Source: Ancylothrix sp. D3o
GTDB taxonomy: Bacteria; Cyanobacteriota; Cyanobacteriia; Cyanobacteriales; Oscillatoriaceae
Assembly: GCF_025370775.1 (NCBI RefSeq)
Contig: NZ_JAMXEX010000002.1
Span: forward strand, 552,519 to 616,518
Length of the DNA: 64,000 nt
Direction of reading: 5' to 3'
Part shown: positions 16,656-26,706 of the stretch, piece after piece
Numbering within the stretch: the stretch's first letter is position 1
Layout: each line of letters opens with the position of its first letter
Program-made: the position numbers and the translations under genes
Notes under the pieces: model-generated
Database searches by the model: none
What the model was told of the DNA's origin: nothing
Seen by the model: the letters and a program-made list of their open reading frames with translations, nothing else

Positions 16656-19600
16656 CTATCCCAAATCCCCCACGAAATCCATAATTTTTTGAAACTCAAA
16701 ATCATTCGCTAACGCCGTGAGAAAATTTGCCAAATCTAACTTATCGGCTGGAATTTGTTTAATTAGGTAAAAAATTGCATCATCGCTGCATTGACAAGCA
16801 TGAATGTATAACTTTTTCAGCCAATCTGCCGGCATTTCCAATAACTGAGATTTTAAATCAGCATCACTGACAGTCTTTTGAAAATTGACATCTTTATCCG
16901 ATGGCTTTTCCTCAGCAAAAACATAATCAGCTTGCAAATATTGGCTGATTTTTTCTAGCACAGCTTCTTGACGAAAAGGCTTGCAAATAAAATCATCACA
17001 ACCGGCCCCCAAAACCACTTGCCGATCTTCTTCAAAAGCACTAGCAGTCAGCGCAATAATAACGGGTTGTTCTGATTCAGAATAAGCTTTAATTTGTTTA
17101 GTTGCCTCATAACCATCCATGATCGGCATTCGCATATCCATAAAGATCAAATGCGGCTGCCAACTCAACCAAATTTTGACAGCTTCAGCGCCATTTTCAG
17201 CCTCTTTCACAACAAAACCAATTGAAGTTAAAAGTTTACTTAAAACCAGCCTACTTTCAGGCTGATCATCCACAACTAAAATTTTATATTCCGGTTGATT
17301 GGGAACTAAACTTAAAACTTGACGCATCGGTTTTTTTGTTGTAATGTCCCTGGCTTGGGCCGGTTCAAAGGGGATATCAAAACTAAATAAACTTCCCTCT
17401 CCTAGCTTACTTTTGACCTGGATCGCACCGCCCATCAATTGCACAAATTTTTGGCTAATTGACAAACCTAAACCAGTACCTTGTTGTGATTTTCTGCCGC
17501 TTTCAGTTTGCCCAAATGCCTCAAAAAGCAAATTCATTTCTTCTGGAGCAATACCTGGGCCGGTGTCTTCTATTTCAAAAATCAGCGAAGGGAGAACTGC
17601 TTTTAACCGCAAAATAACTCGACCCTTTTGGGTAAACTTAAGAGCATTTCCCAAAATATTTATCAAAATTTGGCGCAGTTTTCCCCCATCCGTTCGCACA
17701 TAACGAGGAACTTCAGCGCCTATTTCAAAACTCAACTCTAAACCTTTAGATTGGGCTTTTAAAGCCAGCATTTTTTCCAAGGTATCAACAAGATTAATTA
17801 AATCCAAATCTTCCTTGTTTAGCGAAAGTTGACCGGCTTCAATTTTCGACATTTCCAAAATATCGTTAATTAACTCCAGCAAGTGCTCACCGGCCCGATT
17901 AATAATCCCTAAATTTTCCTGTTGTTGCCGGTTGAGAGAAGCATCGCGGCTCATCACCTGCGTGAATCCCAAAATCGCATTAAGCGGCGTTCTTAGCTCG
18001 TGGCTCATATTAGCCAAAAATTCACTTTTTGCCTGATTAGCAGCATCCGCAGCGCAAACAGCTTGTTGCAAAGCCGCTTTTTGAAGTTGGGTTTGTGCCA
18101 GCAACTCTGCTTGCTGCAAAGCCACACCTAACTGAGCACCAATTTGAACAGCAATATTAATTTCTGTTTCGCTCCAATTGCGAGCACCAGAATTTTGATA
18201 ACTTGCTAACAAACCCCAAAGTTTATCACCGCAAAAAATCGGCACGGTAATATAAGAGCGCGCTTGCAACTGCTCCAAAATCTGAATATAACACGATTGA
18301 AAATTAGCTTGATAGATATCACTTACGACCAAATAACTCGAAGGATTATAAGCACCGCCTTTTGTTTGTTGCAAATAACTATCCGTCAGAGAAAAGCCCG
18401 AACTTTGTAAAAAAATTACCCCACAATCATCCCCAGCAATAGGGGTTTCAGAAAGAGCCTCATCATTTTGTTTTATATTGAGCAAAGAAACCCAGTCATT
18501 CGCCACAGACTCAGCAACAATTCGCCCGCTCCAATCTTCATTAAAGCGATAAACAAGCACCCGATCACAATTTAAAACTCGCCGCAATTCATTGGAAGTC
18601 GCGCTGAAAATAATTTCAATATCTAGCGTTTGGCGCATCCGTTGAATCACTAAAGTTAGCGCCCTTTCTCGCTCCGCACTTTCTCGCAATACTCGCTCTG
18701 CTTGTTTGCGTTCTGTAATATCTTGATGGGTGCCAGCCATCCGCAAAGCAACTCCCTGCGAATCTCGATCAAAAACTTTACCCCGATTTAAAATCCACTT
18801 CCACAAACCCAGCTTAGTTTGCATCCGATATTCAGCTTCATAGGTAGAGCTTTTGCCATCAAAATAATCCTCTAAAATTTCTTTGACTTTTGGTAAATCT
18901 TCCGCATGAATTAACCTCCACAATGCGTCTATATGATCTTCAATTTCTTCGGGTTCATAGCCCAGCATTTTTTTCCACTGAACATCAAAAAAAGTTTTGC
19001 CGGTTTGGATATTCCAATCCCACAATCCTAACGCACTGCCTTCTAAAGCAAGCTGCAAGCGTTGTTGACTTTCTTTTAGTGCCGCTTCTGCTTGTTTGCG
19101 ATGGATCAGCGAACCCAATTGCGCCGCCACCGCATTTACCAACTCCAATAAACGCGAGTCTGGCAGACTTTTTACAGCTTGGAAAAACACCAAAACTGCC
19201 ACCACTTGCTCATTCGCAATAATTGGCACCCCAAAGCCAGTTTTTAACGAAATATCGTCAGCAATTTTGCTTTGTAAAAAGACCGAAACTTCGCTTTTAG
19301 AAAAATCTTGTATCCATTCAGATTGTTGCGATAACCAAATCCGATTTGCTAACGCTTCATTCGCCGCCAGTTTCCCCCCTTCGCTTTGTTCAGAAAACAC
19401 CTCAAAATCACTTCCATCCCCATACCATCCCGAACTATATTCTAAAACTTTACCATCCGCCGCCGGCACCCAAGCCTCCCCCACATCCCAACCAATTGCC
19501 CCGCCAATTAAGCGTAAAATAACCGCCAAAGCATCCTTGACACTGCCGGCTCGTCCAATCGCTTGTGTTGTTGTTAATAATAAACGCATTTCTCGATCTA

Positions 19601-20981
19601 CTCGTTTGCGTTCTGTAATATCTCTTAAAGAAGCTAAATAAGCATTGACACCTTCCCAACCAATCTCTACCACGCGCATTTCTGCCGCAATCATTCCCCG
19701 CTCTGGATGCTGTATTTCTACTTCAATTGCTTCGTTAACCAAAATCGGTAAACCCAAATTTTTACCCAGCAATTCTATAGAACTTTTACCAAATAAAACT
19801 TCACCCGCCGCATTGACAAATCTCACCACTCCAGCCGCATCTACGACAATTAAACTGTCTGCATTTGTAGCAATGATGGTGCTTAAACGTTTTTGGCTAT
19901 TCAGCAGTTCGGCGGCAAGTTGTTGGCGTTCCTTAATTTCTTGCTGGAGTTGCAAATTTTGCCGGTCTAATTTGTTGCGTGCTTCTTTTTCTTGTTCCAG
20001 CAAATTTGCCTGAGCAATGGCAATTCCCAACTGTTGAGCAATCGCTTCTATAAGTTCTATTTCTTCGTCTGTCCACTTTCTCAAACTATCGCATTGTTGC
20101 AAGCTGATAACGCCATTTGGTTGCTCTTGATACGAAGTGCGAACTGCCAACATCGATTTAATTTTATATTTGCGGACTATCGGCTGATAGTTTGATAAAA
20201 GCAAGTCGCTTTTGACATTTTCTGTTGCTCTGGCTTTATCAATTAATAACAATTTATTCGCATAAGCATTCGCACTGGGAGAAATATTTAAATTTCTTAA
20301 AGACTCATAACCCTTCGTTAAATATTCACTCGCTACTCGCAATTCTCCAAAAGGTTTGGGGCTGTAAGTATAAATTACACAGCGGTTCACCCCTAACGCT
20401 TGCCCAATTTGTTTTGCAGCCGTTTCAAAGATTTTTTTTGAGTCAATTTCCGAGCGAATCTTATCAGTCAAATATCGAATAAACTCACTACAATAAAATT
20501 GCCTCTGTAACATTGTTTCAAGTTGCTGTCGCTTCTCAATTTCTAGTAGAAGTTGTGCATTTTGCTCTTGCAACTTTTTAGAAAGGCGACCGATGCTTAA
20601 TTGATTTTCTATTCGCGCTAAAACTTCCGCACTTTGATAGGGTTTTGTAATATAATCATTCGCCCCACTATTAAAAGCCTTAACTTTATCAATAGCCTCA
20701 TTTTTTGCACTTAAAAAAATCACAGGTATATGGCGGGTTTCCTCGCCTGCTTTTAGATATTCGCAAATTTCATAGCCATCCATATCAGGCATTAAAACAT
20801 CGAGCAAAATCAAGTCTGGGGGATTCAACCGCACAGACTCTAAAGCCTTTTTGCCGTTCCCTGCTACTTCGACGTGATAGCCGTGCAGCGATAAAATCTC
20901 TGTTAAAAGATATAAATTTAAGGGAGTATCGTCAACGGCTAAAATATTCCCTTTCGATGCAGTCTCTTGATCCGGCTTCAT
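16656..20981 (-). CDS. Giant hybrid multisensor histidine kinase (REC-GAF-PAS-GAF-PAS-GAF-HisKA-HATPase-REC)
   Basis: 1441 residues, no membrane segment. Order: receiver (about 13-130, ILLDVLMPDMDGYEIC), coiled coil, GAF (165-330), coiled coil, PAS (365-465), GAF (470-640), PAS with PAC (655-780), GAF of phytochrome type (790-960, SYITVPIFCGDKLWGLLASY), HisKA (His about 994 in SHELRTPLN), HATPase_c (DTGPGI, GTGLGLSIS), second receiver (about 1225-1340, FMDMRMPIMDGYEATK) and a 90-residue tail often found in cyanobacterial hybrid kinases. I did not see the conserved Cys of a bilin-binding GAF, so light sensing is unsupported. It probably feeds a phosphorelay through a separate Hpt protein or regulator. 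No obvious partner is adjacent. Confidence 0.9.
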   Translation of the reverse strand: MKPDQETASKGNILAVDDTPLNLYLLTEILSLHGYHVEVAGNGKKALESVRLNPPDLILLDVLMPDMDGYEICEYLKAGEETRHIPVIFLSAKNEAIDKVKAFNSGANDYITKPYQSAEVLARIENQLSIGRLSKKLQEQNAQLLLEIEKRQQLETMLQRQFYCSEFIRYLTDKIRSEIDSKKIFETAAKQIGQALGVNRCVIYTYSPKPFGELRVASEYLTKGYESLRNLNISPSANAYANKLLLIDKARATENVKSDLLLSNYQPIVRKYKIKSMLAVRTSYQEQPNGVISLQQCDSLRKWTDEEIELIEAIAQQLGIAIAQANLLEQEKEARNKLDRQNLQLQQEIKERQQLAAELLNSQKRLSTIIATNADSLIVVDAAGVVRFVNAAGEVLFGKSSIELLGKNLGLPILVNEAIEVEIQHPERGMIAAEMRVVEIGWEGVNAYLASLRDITERKRVDREMRLLLTTTQAIGRAGSVKDALAVILRLIGGAIGWDVGEAWVPAADGKVLEYSSGWYGDGSDFEVFSEQSEGGKLAANEALANRIWLSQQSEWIQDFSKSEVSVFLQSKIADDISLKTGFGVPIIANEQVVAVLVFFQAVKSLPDSRLLELVNAVAAQLGSLIHRKQAEAALKESQQRLQLALEGSALGLWDWNIQTGKTFFDVQWKKMLGYEPEEIEDHIDALWRLIHAEDLPKVKEILEDYFDGKSSTYEAEYRMQTKLGLWKWILNRGKVFDRDSQGVALRMAGTHQDITERKQAERVLRESAERERALTLVIQRMRQTLDIEIIFSATSNELRRVLNCDRVLVYRFNEDWSGRIVAESVANDWVSLLNIKQNDEALSETPIAGDDCGVIFLQSSGFSLTDSYLQQTKGGAYNPSSYLVVSDIYQANFQSCYIQILEQLQARSYITVPIFCGDKLWGLLASYQNSGARNWSETEINIAVQIGAQLGVALQQAELLAQTQLQKAALQQAVCAADAANQAKSEFLANMSHELRTPLNAILGFTQVMSRDASLNRQQQENLGIINRAGEHLLELINDILEMSKIEAGQLSLNKEDLDLINLVDTLEKMLALKAQSKGLELSFEIGAEVPRYVRTDGGKLRQILINILGNALKFTQKGRVILRLKAVLPSLIFEIEDTGPGIAPEEMNLLFEAFGQTESGRKSQQGTGLGLSISQKFVQLMGGAIQVKSKLGEGSLFSFDIPFEPAQARDITTKKPMRQVLSLVPNQPEYKILVVDDQPESRLVLSKLLTSIGFVVKEAENGAEAVKIWLSWQPHLIFMDMRMPIMDGYEATKQIKAYSESEQPVIIALTASAFEEDRQVVLGAGCDDFICKPFRQEAVLEKISQYLQADYVFAEEKPSDKDVNFQKTVSDADLKSQLLEMPADWLKKLYIHACQCSDDAIFYLIKQIPADKLDLANFLTALANDFEFQKIMDFVGDLG

Positions 20982-21376
20982 GGGTTATAATTTTTTGCTT
21001 GTTAATTGGCTTTTAATGGCTTTGGCAACTTAAAACTTAGTTTATAAACAAATTCCCTATCCCATACCAACTCATTTTACTTGCAATTACCCTCTTTTAA
21101 CAGCATCGCTCTCTAATTTTCTCCTAGGTTACTTCCTGCAAGGGGCAACCAAATTTACTTTATGTTATCGGTTTACCTTTGTTTGATAGGGTTTTGCCAG
21201 CTTTCTCTTTCTTTTGCCAAATTTTTATTCTAAAAAGCTCTTTCCACCGGCCCAAGCTAACTCCAACTTTCCCAACCCTTTAATTATACATAAAAACTTA
21301 ACCTTTCCAAAGTAAATCATTTTAAAAATATGTCTGATGATACAATAAAAAATCTCTCCCAAAATATTACATAAAA
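20982..21376. other. Divergent intergenic region, no gene seen
   Basis: AT-rich stretch between the starts of the giant kinase and the MOSC gene. It must hold both promoters. I see no RNA gene, repeat or coding frame. Confidence 0.6.
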
Positions 21377-22174
21377 ATGACCTCAGCAACCGTCCAACAA
21401 ATTTTTACCTATCCCATCAAGGGTTTAACTCCCCATCCCACCGAAAAAGTTATCTTGAAAATCCAACATGGGATCACAGGAGATCGCGCTTTTGCCTTGA
21501 TGTATGCAGAAGACGGAACTCAGCCCCCAGAAATAATACCTTGGATGTCTAAAGGCAACTTTGCCATGCAAAATGACTGGCCTGGACTTGCCGCTTTAGA
21601 GTGTTATTATGACCACCAAACAGGCAATTTAACGGTCAAACATAACGGTGTTTTACTTCTCAAAAGCGAAACTTTTACCCAAGCCGGACGAAATTTAATC
21701 AGCGCATTTTTCACCGGCTATTTAGCATCCTTAACCCCCACCGACACCGCAAGGCATCCCCAAAAAGCTCCCCTCTATTTAGTAGGAAATACCAACGGAG
21801 AAAGCCGCTACCCCGACCGCGAACCAGTGCATATTTCCCTAGTCAGCCAAGCAACTTTAGACACCATTAGCCAAGCTACAAATCATCCCGCCGATGTCCG
21901 CCGGTTTCGTCCTAATTTTGTAATTCAAGGCGTTTCTGCTTGGGAAGAATTTAACTGGATCGGGCAACAATTTCAATTAGGAACAGCAACAATATCCGTT
22001 ACTGCTCGTATTGGCCGGTGTGTAAATATTGAAGTCAACCCCGAAACCGGCATCCGCGATATTCCCCTCTTTTCCCTATTACCAAAAAAATTTGGCCACG
22101 CCCAAACCGGCGTTTTAGCCACAGTTATTAACAGCGGTTCTGTAGCTATTGGCGATTCACTTATTCCAGCCTAA
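21377..22174 (+). CDS. MOSC-domain protein (YcbX/mARC-like)
   Basis: 265 residues. An N-terminal MOSC beta-barrel domain (TVQQIFTYPIKGLTPHPTEK, then GDRAFALMY) is followed by the MOSC core (about 125-262) with PVHISLVSQATLDTIS, ADVRRFRPNFVI and the Cys motif ARIGRCVNIEVNPETGIRDI. MOSC proteins bind the sulfurated molybdenum cofactor through this Cys and act in reduction of N-hydroxylated compounds or in cofactor sulfur transfer. mobA, about 2 kb away, also concerns this cofactor, but it is not in the same operon. The exact reaction is unknown. Confidence 0.85.
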   Translation: MTSATVQQIFTYPIKGLTPHPTEKVILKIQHGITGDRAFALMYAEDGTQPPEIIPWMSKGNFAMQNDWPGLAALECYYDHQTGNLTVKHNGVLLLKSETFTQAGRNLISAFFTGYLASLTPTDTARHPQKAPLYLVGNTNGESRYPDREPVHISLVSQATLDTISQATNHPADVRRFRPNFVIQGVSAWEEFNWIGQQFQLGTATISVTARIGRCVNIEVNPETGIRDIPLFSLLPKKFGHAQTGVLATVINSGSVAIGDSLIPA

Positions 22175-22194
22175 TACAAAATTTAAAATCAAAA

Positions 22195-22224
22195 AAACCC
22201 GGTATCTTTAAAAGACCGGGTTTT
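22195..22224. terminator. Bidirectional hairpin terminator, AAACCCGG family
   Basis: AAAACCCGGT and ACCGGGTTTT flank an 11-base loop, with an A run to the left and Ts to the right. It serves the convergent MOSC and SLH genes and is closely related to the hairpins at 718 and 30896. Confidence 0.82.
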
Positions 22225-22254
22225 AAAAACCTTCAACCTCAAATCGCTGAGATA

Positions 22255-23472
22255 TTACTTATCAGTTTTCACACAATTAAGCATCCGCAAAGTAGCCGCC
22301 GCCGCATAATTTCTGCGAGTCTCCGTATTCGGATAAAAAGCACTACCCGTTTCATTAAAAGCAGAAGCCACATTGCAATAACCAGACATCCGAGAAATCG
22401 TATCCGCAGCCCAATGTCCTGTCGTATCATTGAAAACTTTTGCTTGTTGTTTAGGCGTCAAAGTAGCCGGCAACCCGCGCATTGTTTTACCCTTTTCTGC
22501 TGCACGACGCAACACCGCAATCATTTCCGCCCGCGTTACCGTTTGGCTCGGACGAAATGTGCCATCCCCATAGCCGCTAATAATATTATTATCCCGCGCC
22601 CATTGAATTTTTGCAGCACTCCACCGGCTTGTTTCCACATCTGGATAAGGACGAGCAGAAACTACTGTGGGGAAACTAACATTTACATTCGGTATCTTAG
22701 CCAAAGACTCCACCACCATCGAAACCAATTGCTCACGAGTCAGCGTTTCTTGGGGACGGAAAGTATTATCTTTAAACCCAGCTACAAACCCCGCTGTAAC
22801 CGCTTGATCAATCTCCGAGGCATACACATCATTTCGGATATCTGCAAACAACGTTCCGCCCGTATTTCCACCCGTATTGCCGCCCGTATTTCCCCCAGTA
22901 TTACCACCAGGAACGCCACCCAAAACAGTATCGCTGGTAAAATAAACGTGACCTAAAGTTTTATCTTGATAAGTACGTTTTGTTAGCCGCCAACCAGGAT
23001 TAAGAACCACCTTTGAAAAAGTATTAGAAACCCCAAAAGTGCGACCAATTGTTACCGTAGGGCCATTCGGATCTTTAGCCGGAACACCCACCAAAAGCAC
23101 ATCATTTCCTTCTGGAACTAAACGCAAAGTGTACTGCCAGCCTAAATCTTGATCCGCCATGCGAATAGAATAGCCATTACTATCTACACTGCGGCCACAA
23201 ATGCCGGTGAAATCAAAATTCAGCAAAAGCGGTTCAACAGTAGCCGGTTGAGCACCACTTTCACTCCAGCAAGCTCTTTGCGTTGAAACTTGCTCAAAAA
23301 CCAGCAACTTATAAAGATTATTTGGCAGCGGTTGCGCCACGACAATAAATTTATTTTGCTCAACTTCTTTCTTACCAAATAAAACCTGAGCATTGATAGG
23401 GCTAAAAGCAGCCAGTGTCGAAAGTGCTGCGGTAGCAAAAGCAACAACTTTAACCCCAAGATTAGTTTTCAT
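22255..23472 (-). CDS. Secreted DUF3747 protein with three S-layer homology domains
   Basis: 405 residues. Sec signal peptide at 1-29 (VVAFATAALSTLAAFSPINA), then a DUF3747 domain (about 30-185, QPLPNNLYKLLVFEQ and two Cys). A (GGNT)n linker follows. Three SLH repeats run to the end: FADIRNDVYASEIDQAV, YPDVETSRWSAAKIQWARDN with GYGDGTFRPSQTVTRAE, and FNDTTGHWAADTISRM. SLH domains anchor proteins to the cell wall or S-layer. The combination is typical of cyanobacteria, and the DUF3747 role is unknown. The good start and classical signal make it a real envelope protein. Confidence 0.88.
   Translation of the reverse strand: MKTNLGVKVVAFATAALSTLAAFSPINAQVLFGKKEVEQNKFIVVAQPLPNNLYKLLVFEQVSTQRACWSESGAQPATVEPLLLNFDFTGICGRSVDSNGYSIRMADQDLGWQYTLRLVPEGNDVLLVGVPAKDPNGPTVTIGRTFGVSNTFSKVVLNPGWRLTKRTYQDKTLGHVYFTSDTVLGGVPGGNTGGNTGGNTGGNTGGTLFADIRNDVYASEIDQAVTAGFVAGFKDNTFRPQETLTREQLVSMVVESLAKIPNVNVSFPTVVSARPYPDVETSRWSAAKIQWARDNNIISGYGDGTFRPSQTVTRAEMIAVLRRAAEKGKTMRGLPATLTPKQQAKVFNDTTGHWAADTISRMSGYCNVASAFNETGSAFYPNTETRRNYAAAATLRMLNCVKTDK
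22855..22908 (-). repeat. Tandem 12-base repeat encoding the (GGNT)n linker
   Basis: Four to five near-perfect copies of a 12-base unit code for Gly-Gly-Asn-Thr between DUF3747 and the SLH domains. Copy number is likely to vary between strains through slippage without breaking the frame. Confidence 0.8.
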
Positions 23473-23885
23473 GCCATTTACCTCTTTATCTTAAATAATT
23501 GACTGTAGTAATAACGAGAGCGGTTCCTCTGCTATGTTTTTATTGTCGCTACAGTCTCTTTAATTTTTAAGAGAATACGGTATAGTTTCCCAACTGTCTA
23601 GCCGGTTCTCACCCACACCTGACGAATGGGGTTTGCATTTTCTCCCCATCCTGTTGCGGTTCCCCAACTGTCCACTGGGTAGAGATGTTCCCTCGGAACG
23701 TCTACCCACCAGCAACCCCAACCCCAAAAAAATCTATCGTTTACGCCGGCCTAAATCCATCACAACCCCCCCAAACCCAAACCATGAGGGGATTATTTTA
23801 GATCAGCCTCCTTCCCCCCCATAAATAAAATCCAGCAAATGTATCACTTGCTGGAAAAATTGGCAGGATTTGTGTTGTTGAAAAC
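23473..23885. other. Intergenic region with a dispersed inverted repeat
   Basis: It holds the SLH gene promoter (right of 23472) and the inverted repeat at 23676-23708. A C-rich 63-codon open frame at 23633-23824 spans that repeat, has no ribosome site and is not called. Confidence 0.6.
23676..23708. repeat. Dispersed inverted repeat, GTAGAGAYGTTC type
   Basis: TGGGTAGAGATGTTC and GGAACGTCTACCCA arms with a short CCTC centre. A second, more decayed copy is at 48601-48632. Such elements are scattered through the intergenic DNA of filamentous cyanobacteria. Confidence 0.75.
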
Positions 23886-24074
23886 TTAAGCGCGGTCAAT
23901 CATCTCTTTAGCGCTATCTTTCATATCTTCTTTTGCGTGCATAGCGGCTGCTTGTTCTTGTTTGACTTGACCTTCAATTTTATCTTTAGGGTCGCCAGTT
24001 ATTTCGCTCGCAGCTTCTTGAATTTTTCCTTCTATATTTTTTGCCACCGCAGCGGCTCTTTGTTCAAGGCTCAT
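23886..24074 (-). CDS. CsbD-family stress protein
   Basis: 62 residues from the ATG at 24074, which has AGGAGAG just upstream. The frame could start at 24113, but that adds 13 unrelated residues. It is very hydrophilic and helical. The CsbD motif is seen in KNIEGKIQEAASEITGDPKD and KIEGQVKQEQA. CsbD proteins are small general-stress proteins of unknown mechanism, abundant in cyanobacteria. Confidence 0.8.
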   Translation of the reverse strand: MSLEQRAAAVAKNIEGKIQEAASEITGDPKDKIEGQVKQEQAAAMHAKEDMKDSAKEMIDRA

Positions 24075-24188
24075 TAGACTCTCCTGGTGTTTTTTTTCAC
24101 CGCCTAGAATCATTCAACTTAAACACAGCTTAAATCTTTGTCTGTTTGCTTGCCATCCCCCTTTAGTTTGAAAAACTTTTTCCCCACC

Positions 24189-24827
24189 TCAGCCAAAAGA
24201 AGGACTATTATCTGTAGCGACTTGCTGCAAATCTGCCGCTGTGTTGCAATTAAATAATATCTGCCGGTCAGCTAAAGGCAATTCTTGCACCGGCACCGTT
24301 TGCAACCATCCTTGAAAAGACCGGCCCCCTTTTTTAATATACTCCTCCATTAAAACCGTACACCGGCGCCGGTAAAAACCACAAAGCGGTTGCCATCCTC
24401 TCTCATCTTTTGGCAAAAAAGCCATCATTTCTTCAGGAGAATTTACCAGATAATTTAACCAACCTTCAAACACATCTAAACGCAAATTAGGCAAATCACA
24501 AGCCAACACCAACACCCACTCATACTTACTTTCCACCACATCTAAACCTTGCAAAAGACCAACCAAAGGCCCATGAGTTTCTGTCGAGCCAAAAAGCGGT
24601 TCCTCTCGCACAAACTGGCACTCTTTGGGTAAAATTTCTTGGTAGCGTTCCGGCCAAGGCGTAACCACATAAACACTCTCACAAACAGCCGCCGCAATAT
24701 CAAAACAATGGCGAATCATAGCGATGCCTTTTGGAGCCAGCAAAGCCTTATCTTGACCCATCCGTGAACTTTTCCCACCGGCCAATAACACCGCACTTAA
24801 GCTGATATTAGTTTGTGGCATTTCCAT
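24189..24827 (-). CDS. mobA: Molybdenum cofactor guanylyltransferase MobA
   Basis: 212 residues with the nucleotidyltransferase signature VLLAGGKSSRMGQDKALL near the N terminus, GPLVGLLQGL and the metal-binding ACDLPNL. MobA joins GMP to molybdopterin to make the guanine dinucleotide cofactor used by nitrate reductase and related enzymes. It lies 6 bases downstream of the DUF167 gene, so the two are translated from one transcript. The presence of ntcB and cnaT in the window suggests an organism that uses nitrate and needs this cofactor. Confidence 0.88.
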   Translation of the reverse strand: MEMPQTNISLSAVLLAGGKSSRMGQDKALLAPKGIAMIRHCFDIAAAVCESVYVVTPWPERYQEILPKECQFVREEPLFGSTETHGPLVGLLQGLDVVESKYEWVLVLACDLPNLRLDVFEGWLNYLVNSPEEMMAFLPKDERGWQPLCGFYRRRCTVLMEEYIKKGGRSFQGWLQTVPVQELPLADRQILFNCNTAADLQQVATDNSPSFG

Positions 24828-24833
24828 AGATTT

Positions 24834-25058
24834 TTAATCCTCTACCTCAATAAGTTTGTTTCGAGAAGACAAACCGGCTTTGATAGTAATTTGAGATTTG
24901 CGTAACTCAAACTTTTCTGCCAAAACCTCAATTAATTCTTGATTCGCTTTCCCATCCACCGGCGGCGATTTCAAATACACAGTTAAACTGCCATCCGCTT
25001 CTTCTTGAATTGCTTGTTTTTTAGAATTGGGTTTAACCTTGACTGTAATTATACTCAT
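24834..25058 (-). CDS. DUF167/YggU-family protein
   Basis: 74 residues with the family pattern [12 protein letters not shown] near the start and [20 protein letters not shown] in the centre. The fold is known for YggU, but the function is not. It is cotranscribed with mobA. The short length agrees with the family (75-100 residues). Confidence 0.85.
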   Translation of the reverse strand: MSIITVKVKPNSKKQAIQEEADGSLTVYLKSPPVDGKANQELIEVLAEKFELRKSQITIKAGLSSRNKLIEVED

Positions 25059-25288
25059 AGGATTTGCCGCTTACGGTTTCAGCAACAGACGTTTTTATCT
25101 TGCTATAGTATAGAACATTGTCAATATTTCGCAATCGGCATTTTCTCTTTCCACCGCCTTAAATGTAAAAGCCTGTGCTAAACTTGCTTTATTCTTTTGC
25201 TAATAGAAACCCGCTTTCTTAAACAAACCGGCTTTCTTTAAAACCTCACTTCCTTGAAAAAAAGCGTATTTTAGCTAATTCTGGCATC

Positions 25289-26704
25289 ATGTTATTTCCC
25301 ACTTACCAATTTTTAATCTTTTTTATCTTAGTTTTTTCCTGTGCTATTTTCTTCAAAAGCAAAGTTTTTACCTATAAACTTTTCTTGCTGGTAGTTAGCC
25401 TCATCTTTTATTCTTTCTGGAGTAGTTGGTTTTTGGCACTTCTCATTACAGATATGCTCATCAACTACAGCTTACTCAAACTGCTCTCTGTTAAGCAAAC
25501 TCACAGAAAATTGATTTTAATTCTCACGATCACACTCAACCTTTTTTATCTCGGAGTCTTTAAATACTTCAACTTCTTTGCTGATTCCTTATTTGCCTTT
25601 CTCAATTCTCTTAATCTGCAAACAAGCTTTCCAATAATTCAAATTATTGCTCCCGTTGGCATTTCATTTTATACCTTTAGAATCATTGCTCAATTCCTAG
25701 ACTGCTACCACTATAAAATTCTCTGCCCAAACCTCATAGATTATAGCATTTATATCAGCTATTTTCCTCAAATTGCCTCCGGGCCCATAGCTAGACCCCT
25801 TGAATTTTACCGACAACTTAACAAGCCAACAAAATATAACTATGAAATCGCCGACGTGATTGTTTTAATATTATCAGGCTTATTCAAAAAATACACCCTT
25901 TCCAGCTTTTTATTTAACTTTACTCAACTTCCCTTCAGAACACCTCAACAATACTCAAGCCTAGATTTAATACTTGCTAGTTTTGCTTATACCGGCTTAA
26001 TTTATACTGACTTTAGCGGCTATTCCGACTTATCAAATGGCATCTCTTGCTTACTTGGATTTAAACCAGTTCCTAACTTTAATATGCCTTATCAATCGCG
26101 TAGCCTCCAAGAATTTTGGCGCCGGTGGCACATTAGTTTATCCGAATGGTTACGAGATTATTTATATATCCCTTTAGGTGGAAACCGCAAAGGCAAAACT
26201 CGTCAACTATTCAACTTATTTTTAACCATGTTAATCGGAGGATTTTGGCATGGGGCCGGTTGGACATTTATTATTTGGGGAAGCTTACACGGAATCGGCT
26301 TAATTGTCAATCATCTCTGGAAAGAAACCGCTAAAAAACTTCCTTTCAAGTCTGAAATTTTCGCCAAAATTGCCCCTCTAATTAATTGGTTAATAACATT
26401 CCTATTCATTACATTTACCTGGATATTTTTTAACGCCGTAAGCTTAGAAACTGCTGGCCTATTTATCAGCGGTATCTTTACCTCTCCCATCAAAACTATT
26501 CAGTTTAACTATTGGCAACTCTACGCCTGTTTAGCCTTAATTTTAGCCCTAAACTTTTATGGCGATAAATTTAGCCATCTCTTTAAACAAACCTTGAACC
26601 GCAGCCATATCATCATTCAGATTGCCATAATATCGCTTTGCACCTATACTATTCTCAAATTGGGGCCGAGTACCGTTCCACCATTTATTTATTTCAATTT
26701 TTAA
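25289..26704 (+). CDS. MBOAT-family O-acyltransferase (AlgI-like)
   Basis: 471-residue multipass membrane protein. Conserved MBOAT blocks: APVGISFYTFRIIAQFLDCY, FPQIASGPIARP, FWRRWHISLSEWLRDYLYIP and IGGFWHGAGWTFIIWGSLHG, the last with the catalytic His. This subgroup moves acetyl groups across the membrane onto exported polysaccharides (AlgI, PatA) or teichoic acids (DltB). The SGNH gene starts 2 bases after its stop, the usual partner that transfers the acetyl group outside. The polymer is not identified by the sequence. Confidence 0.9.
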   Translation: MLFPTYQFLIFFILVFSCAIFFKSKVFTYKLFLLVVSLIFYSFWSSWFLALLITDMLINYSLLKLLSVKQTHRKLILILTITLNLFYLGVFKYFNFFADSLFAFLNSLNLQTSFPIIQIIAPVGISFYTFRIIAQFLDCYHYKILCPNLIDYSIYISYFPQIASGPIARPLEFYRQLNKPTKYNYEIADVIVLILSGLFKKYTLSSFLFNFTQLPFRTPQQYSSLDLILASFAYTGLIYTDFSGYSDLSNGISCLLGFKPVPNFNMPYQSRSLQEFWRRWHISLSEWLRDYLYIPLGGNRKGKTRQLFNLFLTMLIGGFWHGAGWTFIIWGSLHGIGLIVNHLWKETAKKLPFKSEIFAKIAPLINWLITFLFITFTWIFFNAVSLETAGLFISGIFTSPIKTIQFNYWQLYACLALILALNFYGDKFSHLFKQTLNRSHIIIQIAIISLCTYTILKLGPSTVPPFIYFNF

Positions 26705-26706
26705 TC

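Noticed and set aside
16656..20981. Phytochrome-like light sensor role for the giant kinase
   Set aside because: The third GAF domain resembles phytochrome type in places, but I could not find the Cys-His bilin attachment motif.
23633..23824. 63-codon open frame
   Set aside because: It spans the dispersed inverted repeat, is Pro-rich from C-rich DNA and has no ribosome site.
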